Shown piece after piece: positions 9,490-18,613 of a stretch of 64,000 nt of DNA (its first letter is position 1; every line of letters starts with the position of its first letter). The stretch is from Eretmocerus hayati. Lineage: Eukaryota > Arthropoda > Insecta > Hymenoptera > Aphelinidae. The DNA is taken from positions 85,984,748 to 86,048,747 of the forward strand of contig CM056742.1 in NCBI GenBank assembly GCA_029851415.1. The letters are read 5' to 3'. The position numbers were made by a program, and so were the translations under genes. The notes below the pieces were generated by a model. That model worked only from the letters and a program-made list of their open reading frames with translations. It was not told the origin of the DNA and searched no databases.

Positions 9490-10014
9490 TTATATTCCTT
9501 GTGGTCCAAAAATATCTGTCAAATTTCTTAGCTTCGCTGGTTTCCGCCTGCTTGTCGTTTTACCGCTTGTCTTCTTCTTCTTCCTCTGACCTCGTGTCAC
9601 TTTCCTCTTGGTTACTTTTTTCCGCGACGAGACGGTGCGTATAGACCCGCGCGCTTTACGAGACTGACGTCGTCGCTTTACTACGCGCGATTTATATCCC
9701 GATCCTTTCATCATATCAACCAATTTTTCAGCTGCCTTCCTCTTGAGATTCTTACCGGATTCTTTGACGCGAACTTGTAGAGAATCTGTCAAATTCATAC
9801 CGTTGTTGGCCACGTCATCCAATACGTTGATACCAGTCTTGACTGCTTCCTTTCCCAAAGCTTTCACTCCCCTTGCGATGTAAGGTAAGATTCGCCTCGC
9901 CAGTCCTCCCAGCCAAGCACCAACTCCCCGTCCACGTTGATACGTTGACCCAACAAAGTATCTCTTGGATCCCCCTCCTATTTGATCCTCGTAGTATTCT
10001 ATGTAGTGGCTCAT
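9490..10014 (-). CDS. Virion core/pVI-pX-like basic protein with adenain cleavage sites
   Basis: The first ATG is at 10014 (ACCATGAGC, strong context), giving 174 residues. The frame is also open a few codons upstream. The protein has a short N-terminal peptide ending QIGGGS (residues 11-16), a Gly/Arg segment with WLGGLARRILPYIARG, an amphipathic helix KALGKEAVKTGINVLDDV (about 51-68), and a very basic C-terminal half (about 108-163). Two motifs fit the adenain consensus: IGGG|S at 12-16, type (M/I/L)xGG|x, and MKGS|G at 102-106, type (M/I/L)xGx|G. Cleavage would release a membrane-active-like central piece and a DNA-condensing tail, as in adenovirus pVI and pX. Family assignment rests on this layout and on the similar adintovirus/Polinton core proteins I recall. 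It lies between penton and major capsid genes. Confidence 0.82.
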   Translation of the reverse strand: MSHYIEYYEDQIGGGSKRYFVGSTYQRGRGVGAWLGGLARRILPYIARGVKALGKEAVKTGINVLDDVANNGMNLTDSLQVRVKESGKNLKRKAAEKLVDMMKGSGYKSRVVKRRRQSRKARGSIRTVSSRKKVTKRKVTRGQRKKKKTSGKTTSRRKPAKLRNLTDIFGPQGI

Positions 10015-10028
10015 GGTAGCATTTTTAT

Positions 10029-10844
10029 TCAACGGTCGCGCTTGAAATGAAGCGTAACCGTCAGCGTACCGTACTCGAATGGTATGTGGCGACCATGACC
10101 ATCTCTTATATCTATCTCTATGCTCTGAATACCATGTTGTAGCAGGGGGATGTATTTGATTGGGGCAAATTGCTTCGTGATGTTGCTTCCAAAATCGTAT
10201 TTAGAACCATCCAATGAAACAATTCGTAGTAAACCGGCTTGTGTATCACCCACCGTATATGGCTCGCAGATATCTGTATAGACAAATAGCTGGTCGGGTA
10301 TGGCTCGGGATAGAGAGGCGGGTCTGATACCTGCAATATTATTGTCGGTGTCAGGCGAAGTCTTGAAAATGCCTGTTGTACGCTGCTCCGCGTCTTCAAA
10401 ACCAAAGATACGTCTAATTTTCTCATTAAAAATCGTATAATGAGCTCCGTCACATTTGCATTTCTGTCTGAAAACGTAGAATCCTTTCTTCAAATCAGCG
10501 GGCTCGAGTACATGATGCTTTTCCGATACTGTCTCGCTATTTATTTCACCGACCAACTCTTCGATCGTGCGATATACACCAGAAGGGTAGTAGTGTTTGA
10601 TATCATCTCCTGGTGACCTCTCCCCATCTTCACCAGATTTATTGAAAATGAACGAATTTTCGGTATCTTGAATATGCATTATGGTACAGGGTATGTGAAT
10701 CTCGGCTAGTCCAACCCTCCAATCACCAGCCAGACGGATCTCCCTGGATAAATGCGTCGAGAAACAAGTAGTCGCATTTTCTGGGAAGTACTGCATGCTG
10801 CTGTTACTCGGAAGAACCAGATAAAAGTCGTCCTGCTGATCCAT
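10029..10844 (-). CDS. Minor capsid (penton-like, single jelly-roll) protein
   Basis: A 271-residue protein with the ATG at 10844. The start FYLVLPSNSSMQYFPENATT, followed by GDWRVGLAEIHIPCTIMHI, is the typical opening of the Polinton minor capsid protein, which has been modelled as a single jelly-roll penton. The rest alternates hydrophobic and polar residues as in beta proteins and ends EYGTLTVTLHFKRDR, also typical. There is no signal peptide or membrane segment. It lies 18 bp after the integrase stop and 15 bp before the core-protein ATG. It would occupy the five-fold vertices of the capsid. Confidence 0.88.
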   Translation of the reverse strand: MDQQDDFYLVLPSNSSMQYFPENATTCFSTHLSREIRLAGDWRVGLAEIHIPCTIMHIQDTENSFIFNKSGEDGERSPGDDIKHYYPSGVYRTIEELVGEINSETVSEKHHVLEPADLKKGFYVFRQKCKCDGAHYTIFNEKIRRIFGFEDAEQRTTGIFKTSPDTDNNIAGIRPASLSRAIPDQLFVYTDICEPYTVGDTQAGLLRIVSLDGSKYDFGSNITKQFAPIKYIPLLQHGIQSIEIDIRDGHGRHIPFEYGTLTVTLHFKRDR

Positions 10845-10862
10845 TTTAACGACTCGTGTTGA

Positions 10863-12017
10863 TTAAATAGATTGGAGATCGTCAGCCTTTAACCAGCTGT
10901 TGAACTTGGATGGATACCCCAACCACTTGACGAGAACTTCTTTTTTCTTACCACGCCCTCTCGATTTTATTATCCGCTCTATCTTGAAGTGTTGATCATT
11001 TGCCAAACGTTTCTTACCGACCGGAGCAAGCTCTTCCGTGTAGAAAAATCCGTCGATGATCTCCTCTTTCAGATCCTGAAGCACATACGTATATAAGTCT
11101 TGTCGGGTAGAGACCCTATTAATTTTAAATATTTCCTCGCTGTAATTCTTCTCATAACCTTTCTCAAAGGTATTTTTCGTACGACTGATGCGCACGTAGT
11201 CTCCGACATTGTATTTAGCTGGTGCTGAGATAACTCCCTTTCTTCGATTAACTGTCTGCTCCGAAGCGCGACGTTCCAAGTTCTCTCTAGCCATTCGGGC
11301 ATTGTAAAGTGTTACATCGCATGGTCTCATTCGTGTCCCGGTATGTAGAGTATGGTCATAAGCATGGAGTATTTTATGTATTACATCAACGTACCGCTTG
11401 GTGTTTGTATGAGAAAAATAACGCCAGATGCGTTCTTTGAGTGTCCTCATGAGCCTTTCTACGCACGCGCATTTGATATCCGGATTTCTTGCGACTCTAA
11501 AACTGATATCGTGTTTCTTGAGATACGTTTGAAACGCGTTTCCGAGAAACTCTTTACCGCGGTCCGACTGTAAGCAAATAGGGCGCCTACCTTTGGCGTT
11601 TTCTAAGATATCGTTGAAAACGCCGGTCACAGCTGACGCAGTTTTATCGCGTAGTAGTCCGACCCACGCGTATTTACTTAGTACGTCGACGACAACGAGG
11701 AGATAGTTACACCCGTCGTTGTATTCCTGGAGAGAGGTGAGCTGCATCAGATCGCATTCCCAGATATCATCGACATTAGTTACATTATATCGTAACCTTG
11801 GAAACCTTCTACGGGTTGGTCGATGTAGAGTATACGCGTCTTGATTTTTCAGCCATTCATACTCGCGTTTCTTCTCATTTTCGTTCGCGAGGGTATCACC
11901 TTTCTTATTCACTCGTAAGAGATTCCGGGCTCCAGCATAACCAGCCTCATGTGAAGGGTCGTAATACTGCCCGCTGTAATCATAAGAATCAGGGCTCAAA
12001 GATCCATTCTCAGCCAT
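10863..12017 (-). CDS. INT: Retroviral-type DDE integrase with C-terminal chromodomain
   Basis: A 384-residue integrase (ATG at 12017) that would cut and join the Polinton ends and make the 6 bp target duplication. The catalytic core has Asp89 (IWECDLMQL), Asp152 (QSDRGKEF) and Glu187 (ACVERLMRTLK). The D-to-E spacing is 35, the classic DD35E of retroviral and Polinton integrases. An SH3-like region follows (KYNVGDYVRISR, about 264-275). Residues about 345-380 (FKIERIIKSRG to VLVKWLGYPSKFNSW) form a chromodomain with aromatic cage residues, suggesting targeting to methylated histones. The N-terminal ~80 residues are divergent. The gene overlaps the upstream gene's end by 22 bp. All key residues are intact. 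Confidence 0.95.
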   Translation of the reverse strand: MAENGSLSPDSYDYSGQYYDPSHEAGYAGARNLLRVNKKGDTLANENEKKREYEWLKNQDAYTLHRPTRRRFPRLRYNVTNVDDIWECDLMQLTSLQEYNDGCNYLLVVVDVLSKYAWVGLLRDKTASAVTGVFNDILENAKGRRPICLQSDRGKEFLGNAFQTYLKKHDISFRVARNPDIKCACVERLMRTLKERIWRYFSHTNTKRYVDVIHKILHAYDHTLHTGTRMRPCDVTLYNARMARENLERRASEQTVNRRKGVISAPAKYNVGDYVRISRTKNTFEKGYEKNYSEEIFKINRVSTRQDLYTYVLQDLKEEIIDGFFYTEELAPVGKKRLANDQHFKIERIIKSRGRGKKKEVLVKWLGYPSKFNSWLKADDLQSI

Positions 12018-12829
12018 TTCTTTTTGGTTCTCCTGCTCGACAACTCTTGTGACACGTCTTGCGCTAAGCTGTCGTTGAGACTTGCAGCTGCTTCTCCCCA
12101 GCCTTCACCGACTGCCGGAGTCAATCGGCGTTTCGCTGTATTTATCGGATCCGTCAACCTCTGACCAATTTTGATGATATTTGCATTACCGATTAGCTCA
12201 CTTGGAGTGTCCGTGACTTTTATGAATTTAGCAAACTCTAGTTGACCTACGGGTGCATTACTGTCCTCCTGCTCTTCACGCCTACCCCTCTTGACCGCTT
12301 TCTTCCTAACTACGTCGAACAATAGTTCGATTATGCTGGAAGCCTCTATTCTACGCCCATCAATTTTCACCGTTCCTGTATCATCCCACTCGATCCGATC
12401 GGGGGCCGCGTTCTTCCAATGCTGTAACAGCAATTTGGCTCGATTTTTGTACATACGCGGTATATGATTTAGGATCGTCTGTTCATCTAGGGGAGGGGAT
12501 TCGATACCGTTTGGATCGATAGCCTCATTCATATCACTCGATCTTTCCGCATCACGATGGATAAGATACCTACGCAAAACTTGCAAATATCGCTTGCACT
12601 TCTCGTCTACGGGTCTATGCGTCTTCGAATGGAGGATTTCGAACATTTCTGAGTCGAGTCTCGACAGCGGATCACCCGGAGTTTGCACTGACTCCAAGCT
12701 CGATGTCTCACCGCTACCTACTTGAGGAGTTTCAGATGGTTGTGGTCGCTCAGGTTGACGATGCTCCTGCTGCTGAATTCGCTCCAACATTATCTCTGGC
12801 ACAACAACCATCTTACGGATCCTTTCCAT
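11996..12829 (-). CDS. Conserved Polinton-associated hypothetical (277 aa)
   Basis: ATG at 12829 (MERIRKMVVVPEIMLERIQQ). The N-terminal MVVVPE segment, the DPLSRLDSEMFEIL helix followed by CKRYLQVLRRYL, and the central DEQTILNHIPRMYKNRAK resemble an uncharacterised protein I recall beside integrase genes in arthropod Polintons. Residues about 25-50 are Pro/Gln/Ser-rich linker. The C-terminus is basic (RRTKKKWLRMDL). No enzyme motif is visible. It starts 1 bp after the stop of the small basic gene and its end overlaps the integrase ATG, so translation or transcription of the three is probably linked. Function unknown; a virion or DNA-binding role is inference. Confidence 0.78.
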   Translation of the reverse strand: MERIRKMVVVPEIMLERIQQQEHRQPERPQPSETPQVGSGETSSLESVQTPGDPLSRLDSEMFEILHSKTHRPVDEKCKRYLQVLRRYLIHRDAERSSDMNEAIDPNGIESPPLDEQTILNHIPRMYKNRAKLLLQHWKNAAPDRIEWDDTGTVKIDGRRIEASSIIELLFDVVRKKAVKRGRREEQEDSNAPVGQLEFAKFIKVTDTPSELIGNANIIKIGQRLTDPINTAKRRLTPAVGEGWGEAAASLNDSLAQDVSQELSSRRTKKKWLRMDL

Positions 12830-12830
12830 A

Positions 12831-13205
12831 TTATTGGAGGATTTTGGTTTCTAGAGCGGATAGAACTGGGGCTAGTAGTACAGGAATGAAAGATCCCCCG
12901 CTCTGTAGAATGGTACGTTTCTTCTTTTGCCAGTCTAGTGAAGACGCGTTCCTGCGAGCGAGTTGACGCAGCACGTTCTTATGTTTGCTCAATCTTTTCT
13001 TCTCATTCTCCTTCAGAGAGACTACACCGTGTAACACGTTTAGCGCGCACTCGCAAATGCAACGAACGAGGATTTTATCCGCTTCACGTAACAGTACGTC
13101 GCGTTGACGAGCATCGGCGTGACGCAGTGCGTTAAGAACAGCTACGCGTCTTTTAGTGAAATGTTTGCCGGGCAAATTCGCTGTCTCCGAACCTTTCGCG
13201 GCCAT
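12831..13205 (-). CDS. Small basic protein with hydrophobic C-terminus (124 aa)
   Basis: ATG at 13205. The N-terminal half is basic and helical. A conserved CICECALNVLHG block lies near residues 49-60, followed by a basic helix (NEKKRLSKHKNVLRQLARRN). The C-terminus is hydrophobic after a glycine hinge (SGGSFIPVLLAPVLSAL, about 102-118). This combination recurs in Polinton-associated small proteins that I recall as uncharacterised. A basic helix plus a hydrophobic tail could suit a minor virion protein contacting DNA or membrane, but that is inference. It is the first gene after the ATPase, with an 80 bp gap. Confidence 0.78.
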   Translation of the reverse strand: MAAKGSETANLPGKHFTKRRVAVLNALRHADARQRDVLLREADKILVRCICECALNVLHGVVSLKENEKKRLSKHKNVLRQLARRNASSLDWQKKKRTILQSGGSFIPVLLAPVLSALETKILQ

Positions 13206-13284
13206 CGTTCAGGACTGACTGTTCAATCATAGCTCAACTTCGAGTTCTTGTTCTTCTTTGTCAGCAATGATTACTCTTCCCCCC

Positions 13285-13953
13285 TCAGTACGGTTTGATA
13301 TTCACGTGTTTCGGTACATAAGCGTAGTGTGCTTTATCATCGGGGAAGATACCCGTGCGAAAACGAAATTCATCGAGTGCACTCTGTGAAAGATCGAGGA
13401 AAAGATAAGAATGTGGTTGCTTCGTTGCATCCAAATAAGCATCCCGTAAAAACCGAGGATCTTCAGGGCAAACTTGACGGGCTAAATGTTGAATTTGCGC
13501 TCTATCTCGGGGGTTTTTGAAGATCACCAAGTACTTTGTGTTCAAACTTATATCCCTCTGCGCTTTCCCCTGATGAAATATATTTTGTGTGATGTAGATC
13601 ACGCTTATATTCTTATGATGACTCCCTTTTGTGAACAAGTCAAGAATCAGATCATTTGATGATTCTCGCATGAGATCGTCGAGAATCAACAATTTCTTTC
13701 GATCGTTATCGTTTGAATAGTCACTCAACTGTGGCAATCCCTCCTTGAACTCTATCTGGATGCCGGGCAGACCCGGTTTCAAATCGGAGATGTATGTCTC
13801 TTGCCACTCGGCATAATAGAAGAGGATCCGATCGAAGCGTGTGTCGCAGATTTCGGGTAAGTAAGCGAGGAATTTCCGAACAAATTGTGTCTTACCACAC
13901 CCAGTAGGTCCACACAAACAGGAAGTGAAAGGATGCTTCCATCGAACATCCAT
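13285..13953 (-). CDS. ATP: FtsK/HerA-type genome-packaging ATPase
   Basis: A 222-residue P-loop ATPase (ATG at 13953) of the A32/FtsK-HerA packaging class found in Polintons, adintoviruses and virophages, expected to pump DNA into the capsid. Walker A is GPTGCGKT at residues 15-22. Walker B is LLILDD at 88-93. A sensor strand with conserved polar residues follows (ISVIYITQN, 116-124). The arginine-finger region may be NPRDRAQ (about 147-153). Length is typical for Polinton ATPases. A TATA-like box lies at 13987-13994, and a cluster of short repeats sits further upstream (14078-14180). All motifs are intact. Confidence 0.93.
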   Translation of the reverse strand: MDVRWKHPFTSCLCGPTGCGKTQFVRKFLAYLPEICDTRFDRILFYYAEWQETYISDLKPGLPGIQIEFKEGLPQLSDYSNDNDRKKLLILDDLMRESSNDLILDLFTKGSHHKNISVIYITQNIFHQGKAQRDISLNTKYLVIFKNPRDRAQIQHLARQVCPEDPRFLRDAYLDATKQPHSYLFLDLSQSALDEFRFRTGIFPDDKAHYAYVPKHVNIKPY

Positions 13954-13986
13954 ACTGACAACTGACGGTGGAAGTTTACCGACCTC

Positions 13987-13994
13987 AATTTATA
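13987..13994 (-). promoter_or_regulatory. TATA box upstream of ATPase gene
   Basis: TATAAATT on the minus strand about 34 bp before the ATPase ATG, so any leader would be extremely short. It may drive the whole late block (ATPase to protease), since gaps and overlaps downstream are small. Confidence 0.45.
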
Positions 13995-14040
13995 TGGTGT
14001 GAAAAAGCCCTCATACCCGCCCGCGGTATCAACTGACACT

Positions 14041-14180
14041 CGCAACGCGGCGGCGGCGACGGCGGCGGCGAACAGGCGCGAGCATCAGCTTTAATCCGCG
14101 CGCACGCGCGCGGTCATCTGCTCCCTCGCGAAGATGAGCTGACTCACGCGAGCATCAGCTCTTTTACGCGAGGATGAGCT
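14041..14180. repeat. GC-rich short-repeat cluster upstream of ATPase
   Basis: After a (CGG/CGA)n-like tract at 14044-14073, the motif CGCGAGCATCAGCT occurs at about 14078-14091 and again near 14148-14161. Variants GCGAAGATGAGCT (about 14132) and GCGAGGATGAGCT (about 14168) lie between and after. Four related copies within 100 bp in the intergenic space upstream of the late genes suggest a cis-regulatory cluster. It is strikingly more GC-rich than its surroundings. Confidence 0.55.
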
Positions 14181-14383
14181 CACCCCCGGGGGGACAGGGT
14201 CGATGAGGCAGTTCCGTGGGAGCACAGTCGGCTGGTGGATAAAAAAAAATTCACGCGTCGCAATTGTCCGTCAAATTTACCTTCATTCCATGTACCGGGC
14301 AATCATACCGTGATACTACAACGTAAGGATAGGTAGAAAAATAGGAAGTCACACTCGTAAGTTAATATGAAAATATATGTTTT

Positions 14384-14389
14384 TTTATT
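14384..14389 (-). terminator. Polyadenylation signal AATAAA after polB
   Basis: AATAAA on the minus strand about 70 nt past the polymerase stop codon at 14458. Confidence 0.6.
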
Positions 14390-14457
14390 CTTATCACTAT
14401 CTTACATTCATTTATGTACATGAGTTCTTTGGTTTGTCTACTATATGAAATCATGTC

Positions 14458-17079
14458 TTAAAGACTACAATATCCAAAAGGGAGAGAGAGTGTGGGGGAA
14501 ATGTATCTCCTCTTTTGCAGAACTATACTACAAGTTTTGAACTCATTACGCGTCACAACATCATGTAATCGAGTTCTCCTGATTGCTCTGAATTCTAGTC
14601 TTATAGACTTGTCTTCGCGATCGCGTTCGTCGTCTTCGAATACTTGGTCCACGAGGCGAGTGATACTACTGAAATTTATCTTCAAACTGTTTTCAGAATT
14701 TAATGAAATTCCTTTGACCTTACAGTTCTCGAATACCTCGTTGGTGCCGGGAACCACGACCTCGTATCCGTAAAATTTCGGGCCACCGGAGACAAAGGAC
14801 CGTATGAAAGCGTTTTTACCATAGGTTTCCAGTTCGTCCGTCATATCACCGAGCAAAGTACCGACTCGGGGTTTGTATTCGTGTGGAGCGCTCTTGCGGG
14901 AAACGAATATACACGAGTCCGTATCAAAATAGAGGACTCTCCGCTCAAGCCTCTCGAGATCATGGTACAACCTCAATCTCGCCTGAGCTGTTGTGTAAGC
15001 CGCGATAACAACATTGGTGTTTGGTGCGGGATTGACGGCATCGTCTTTGAAACGCCAATTGACATACAGGGTTTCGTCATTTACAATCAGAATGTCACAC
15101 ACCTCTTTTTCTGGAGCAACTAGCAATTTCAACAAATCCTGCCGCGAGTTCACGACCTCTGTTTGTAGCAAGTTATCCCTCTGACCGAATTTCCCCCAGA
15201 AAGAGTTCAAGGCCAGTTTCGCAACTGAACGGAGACCAGCGTTGAACTCGATCTTCTCTGGGTCTAAGCGGATACCTTCTGCGCGCTCATAATCTTCTAT
15301 ATAACGAGCCTTAGTCTCTTCATCTACGCACCATGATGGCCACCCACTAGCTTCTTGCTTAATTTTCAGGAATGTGTTGATGTATTCAACAAACAAACCC
15401 CCCTCACCCGTGAGGGGGTCATAACATGTCATTTCATACTGCCATATTATGTGAATATCAACTATACGATACCCAAGTTCGACCGCTTTTCGGAGCTCAT
15501 CGGCTACCCAAGTTCCATCAAAAATTCGTTCCTCCTCTTCGTTGTGATTACAATCACCTTGACGCATTTCCTCGCAGCATGACCGACAGAGAGGGAAAAG
15601 GAGCCGACCGTGCATCTTCACGGGGAGAAGCGGTAAGAAAAGACCGCGAGGTGGCAGAACACGACACTTAACCAAACCCTCGACACGCTCCAGATTGTTG
15701 TAATCGCCACCCGTGAGAGCGTCAGACTCCTTCCCAACGTATATTCGCGGATGACCTATCGGAAATTTACCCGTCTTGCAGATGAAAGGATACAAGGAGC
15801 ATATGTCAAAGTAATAAATTTCTTCGTCATCATCAACATCATAATGCGTTACAATCTCGGTACGGCCACCAAAGAACGGGTCTCTGGGGTTGAGAGTGAT
15901 TTTACTCATCAAAGGATGATTTTTTATGTACTTTCGGATCTCGCTGTCGTTCTTCTTGATATCGTCAAATTCACATTCCCACATTACCCGCACTGTGTAA
16001 CCCAAGTCTTCTATTCGTTTGATTTTGGCTTGGGTACTCTCGTAAGCCTCATCGAACGATCTGCCATGAGAGATTTTTTTGGTGCGATTGCAATTAAAAC
16101 ACTTGGGGCAACCGTGGTAAAAGCATCCCTGGTACTCAAACACTGTACCCTTTGGATTGTTAGGATCGTCGTTAGGAAGATATCCATCCACAAGAAAACC
16201 CTCGGGTAACCTGAACTCCCTTGCGCGGCCTGCATGGATTATATCTCGATCCATCTCTCGCTCGCAGGTCACCAACCATTCTAGTGACTTTTGTGAATGT
16301 TTGTCACCTCTTCGGTAGCCACCCGCCGGAATTATTCCAATGGTGTCGGGCTTCAAATAATTCTTCCGATAAACGTGTGAACAAGCTGACGCGATAGTGA
16401 CGGCTGAAACAAACGGGTCCGTATCTCCAACTTTAAGGAAAATGTTGCGGAACTCTATGCAAGCCCGCCGCAAAATTTCGACATCCATTTCACAGTATTC
16501 CACAATTTCTTTCGCGAAGTCGAAATAATAAGTGTCTTTAACAGAGTGATACCACTCGAAGAATTTCTCTCTTTCACTCGTAGACATCGTGTTCGGAGAA
16601 TAATATTTTGCTTTCGGGAGTTTCCCTGTATAGCCCTGGTTCCCGAGTGTATTAAATAGATGAGGGAAATATCCTTTTTTACTACTCTCCGGCAAACCGA
16701 AAGTTTTTGGCAACAAGCTCAACCTCATATGGAAGTAATTCAGACTATCGATGAATTTCGTATTTCCAACTTCTATACTGATGATATTCTGACCGTTTAG
16801 AATGACGCTAGGTGATGGGTACTTTGGATTTGTGGTCAACTCCTTCAGAATAAATTGCCCGTCGTATCCACCAGCATTATGAGCAATGCAAATTATCTGC
16901 TTAAATGCTGTTCTTTTGCGAACGCACAGCTCAATCAGCTCGTTTATAGGATCTCTTTCAAATTTGAAATGTCTCGGCCCACATGTAGGACAATCAATAT
17001 TCATATCATCACAGTTTATACAATCGGTACACACCTTATGCGCAATACACAGCGTGGGTACGTGTTCTTTGGTTTTTTT
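14458..17079 (-). CDS. POLB: Protein-primed family-B DNA polymerase, exonuclease-polymerase part (after frame break)
   Basis: This is the larger, C-terminal part of the Polinton replicase. There is no ATG at its open-frame start (17034 is GTG); homologous-looking sequence continues upstream to the A8 run at 17073-17080, where it joins the N-terminal frame by a -1 shift. Numbered from the 17034 codon, Exo II is HNAGGYDGQFIL (52-63) and Exo III is YCEMDVEIL (180-188). An inserted FEYQGCFYHGCPKC segment (299-312) plus VRVMWECEFDD resembles the Vsr-like nuclease insert of such polymerases. Motif A is DICSLYP (410-416), motif B is KLALNSFWGKFGQ (606-618), and motif C is YFDTDS (702-707). All catalytic aspartates are intact. 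Protein-primed initiation at the terminal repeats is the known mechanism of the family. Confidence 0.93.
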   Translation of the reverse strand, partial: KKTKEHVPTLCIAHKVCTDCINCDDMNIDCPTCGPRHFKFERDPINELIELCVRKRTAFKQIICIAHNAGGYDGQFILKELTTNPKYPSPSVILNGQNIISIEVGNTKFIDSLNYFHMRLSLLPKTFGLPESSKKGYFPHLFNTLGNQGYTGKLPKAKYYSPNTMSTSEREKFFEWYHSVKDTYYFDFAKEIVEYCEMDVEILRRACIEFRNIFLKVGDTDPFVSAVTIASACSHVYRKNYLKPDTIGIIPAGGYRRGDKHSQKSLEWLVTCEREMDRDIIHAGRAREFRLPEGFLVDGYLPNDDPNNPKGTVFEYQGCFYHGCPKCFNCNRTKKISHGRSFDEAYESTQAKIKRIEDLGYTVRVMWECEFDDIKKNDSEIRKYIKNHPLMSKITLNPRDPFFGGRTEIVTHYDVDDDEEIYYFDICSLYPFICKTGKFPIGHPRIYVGKESDALTGGDYNNLERVEGLVKCRVLPPRGLFLPLLPVKMHGRLLFPLCRSCCEEMRQGDCNHNEEEERIFDGTWVADELRKAVELGYRIVDIHIIWQYEMTCYDPLTGEGGLFVEYINTFLKIKQEASGWPSWCVDEETKARYIEDYERAEGIRLDPEKIEFNAGLRSVAKLALNSFWGKFGQRDNLLQTEVVNSRQDLLKLLVAPEKEVCDILIVNDETLYVNWRFKDDAVNPAPNTNVVIAAYTTAQARLRLYHDLERLERRVLYFDTDSCIFVSRKSAPHEYKPRVGTLLGDMTDELETYGKNAFIRSFVSGGPKFYGYEVVVPGTNEVFENCKVKGISLNSENSLKINFSSITRLVDQVFEDDERDREDKSIRLEFRAIRRTRLHDVVTRNEFKTCSIVLQKRRYISPTLSLPFGYCSL

Positions 17080-18579
17080 TGACCTTTATATTTTTTGTCC
17101 TGACGCGTCTCAACATCGTAGAAAATATAACAATACTTCGGCGGTTCATCGCTCTCTGGTTTTTTTTTCAGCGGTTGCATGTAACATAAATCATTTGGCG
17201 AATGCCTCGTGTGGCAGCGATTGCAATAATTTATTCCGCACTCGTGTGCATGGTCGTAGCAGTTAACAGTCTTCAGACATACCTGACACATTCTCAGTAC
17301 CTCGCATAATTTTTTGTTCTTCTTCTTGTAACTACCGTCCTGCTTATGGTTTTCATAACATTTGCGACCATAAAATAACCTATGGCAATCGTCGCATTTG
17401 ATCATATCTACATTGTCACTCTCGCATACGGGCGTGACGAAACAACGCGAACAAACTTTCTCACAATTATGCTGATTCACCCGGGAATAACGAAAATTAC
17501 AATGTTCACAGAAGAACTTCGCATGAGTAATACCAGTCAAATTAAGAATGGTGTCGTAGTGATGACTCCGATGGTTATAAAGGAGGTTGATGGTACCGGA
17601 AGGAGCTTGGCGGAATTCCACGTAATCCGTACCGTCAAAGAATGCGGGCTCGCCACTCCCAATATTGAAAGCATCGAAAGCTCTGATGACTATCCCCTTC
17701 GTGACATAATATTCTTGGAATACTTGCAATTGAGAGACCCCACAGCCACCCGAAGGTACATCTACGCCCGCTTCACGACATAGACGCTGAGCTAACTCTT
17801 TTTGGAGTGGTCGTCGACCATCCCGAATGTCATTCCAAAATTTTACCGTTTCCGGTGTTTCTGTATTCGTTTTTGCTACGTGCGCCTCACCTACAACGAG
17901 AGCTCTCGGTAGACAAAGATCATCCTCATCATTGGAGATGGATACGCAAGATTTTGCCCTCACCACGTCTATCGTCACAGGCTTTTTCTTTTTCTTACCC
18001 GCCCCTACAGCCATGTCAACATAAACCACGTTCAACGAAAAGGAATCGTCGAATGCGTGAATTTCGTTACTCTGAGCCATCTGATGGATTAGATTCCAAA
18101 GATCAACGTACGTAAAATTATCACGGCTACGTAAGGACATCCCACCGGGTCCACGGGAGAATTGGTCGCTTCGTATGGAAACGCTGATGAGGTCAAATTC
18201 ATTCGACATCAAAGAGATCAGATATGCGTGAATGTCTCGAATAGCCATTTCAAACCAAATCAAAGAATTGATGTTCACTCGAGGACGGTCTCTTACTCGG
18301 AATGAAAAGTGTCTTCCCTGAATTCGGAATCTAGCCACGTACCTAGGACCTAGATCTCTCATGGTAAATCTAACTCCGGGAGGCTGTATATCAAAATTAT
18401 CGCCGATTTCGCCATGACCAATCTCTGCTCCATCTATCTCAGACCCATCACTCTCGTCATCCCCGCTACTACGCGATTCATTGCCATCATTATCTGTATT
18501 AGGATCATTTTCAACGGAATACTCGCCATCATCGCTATCACGCTCGCTAATTCTATCATCATCATCATCATCATCATCA

Positions 18580-18613
<34 letters not shown>

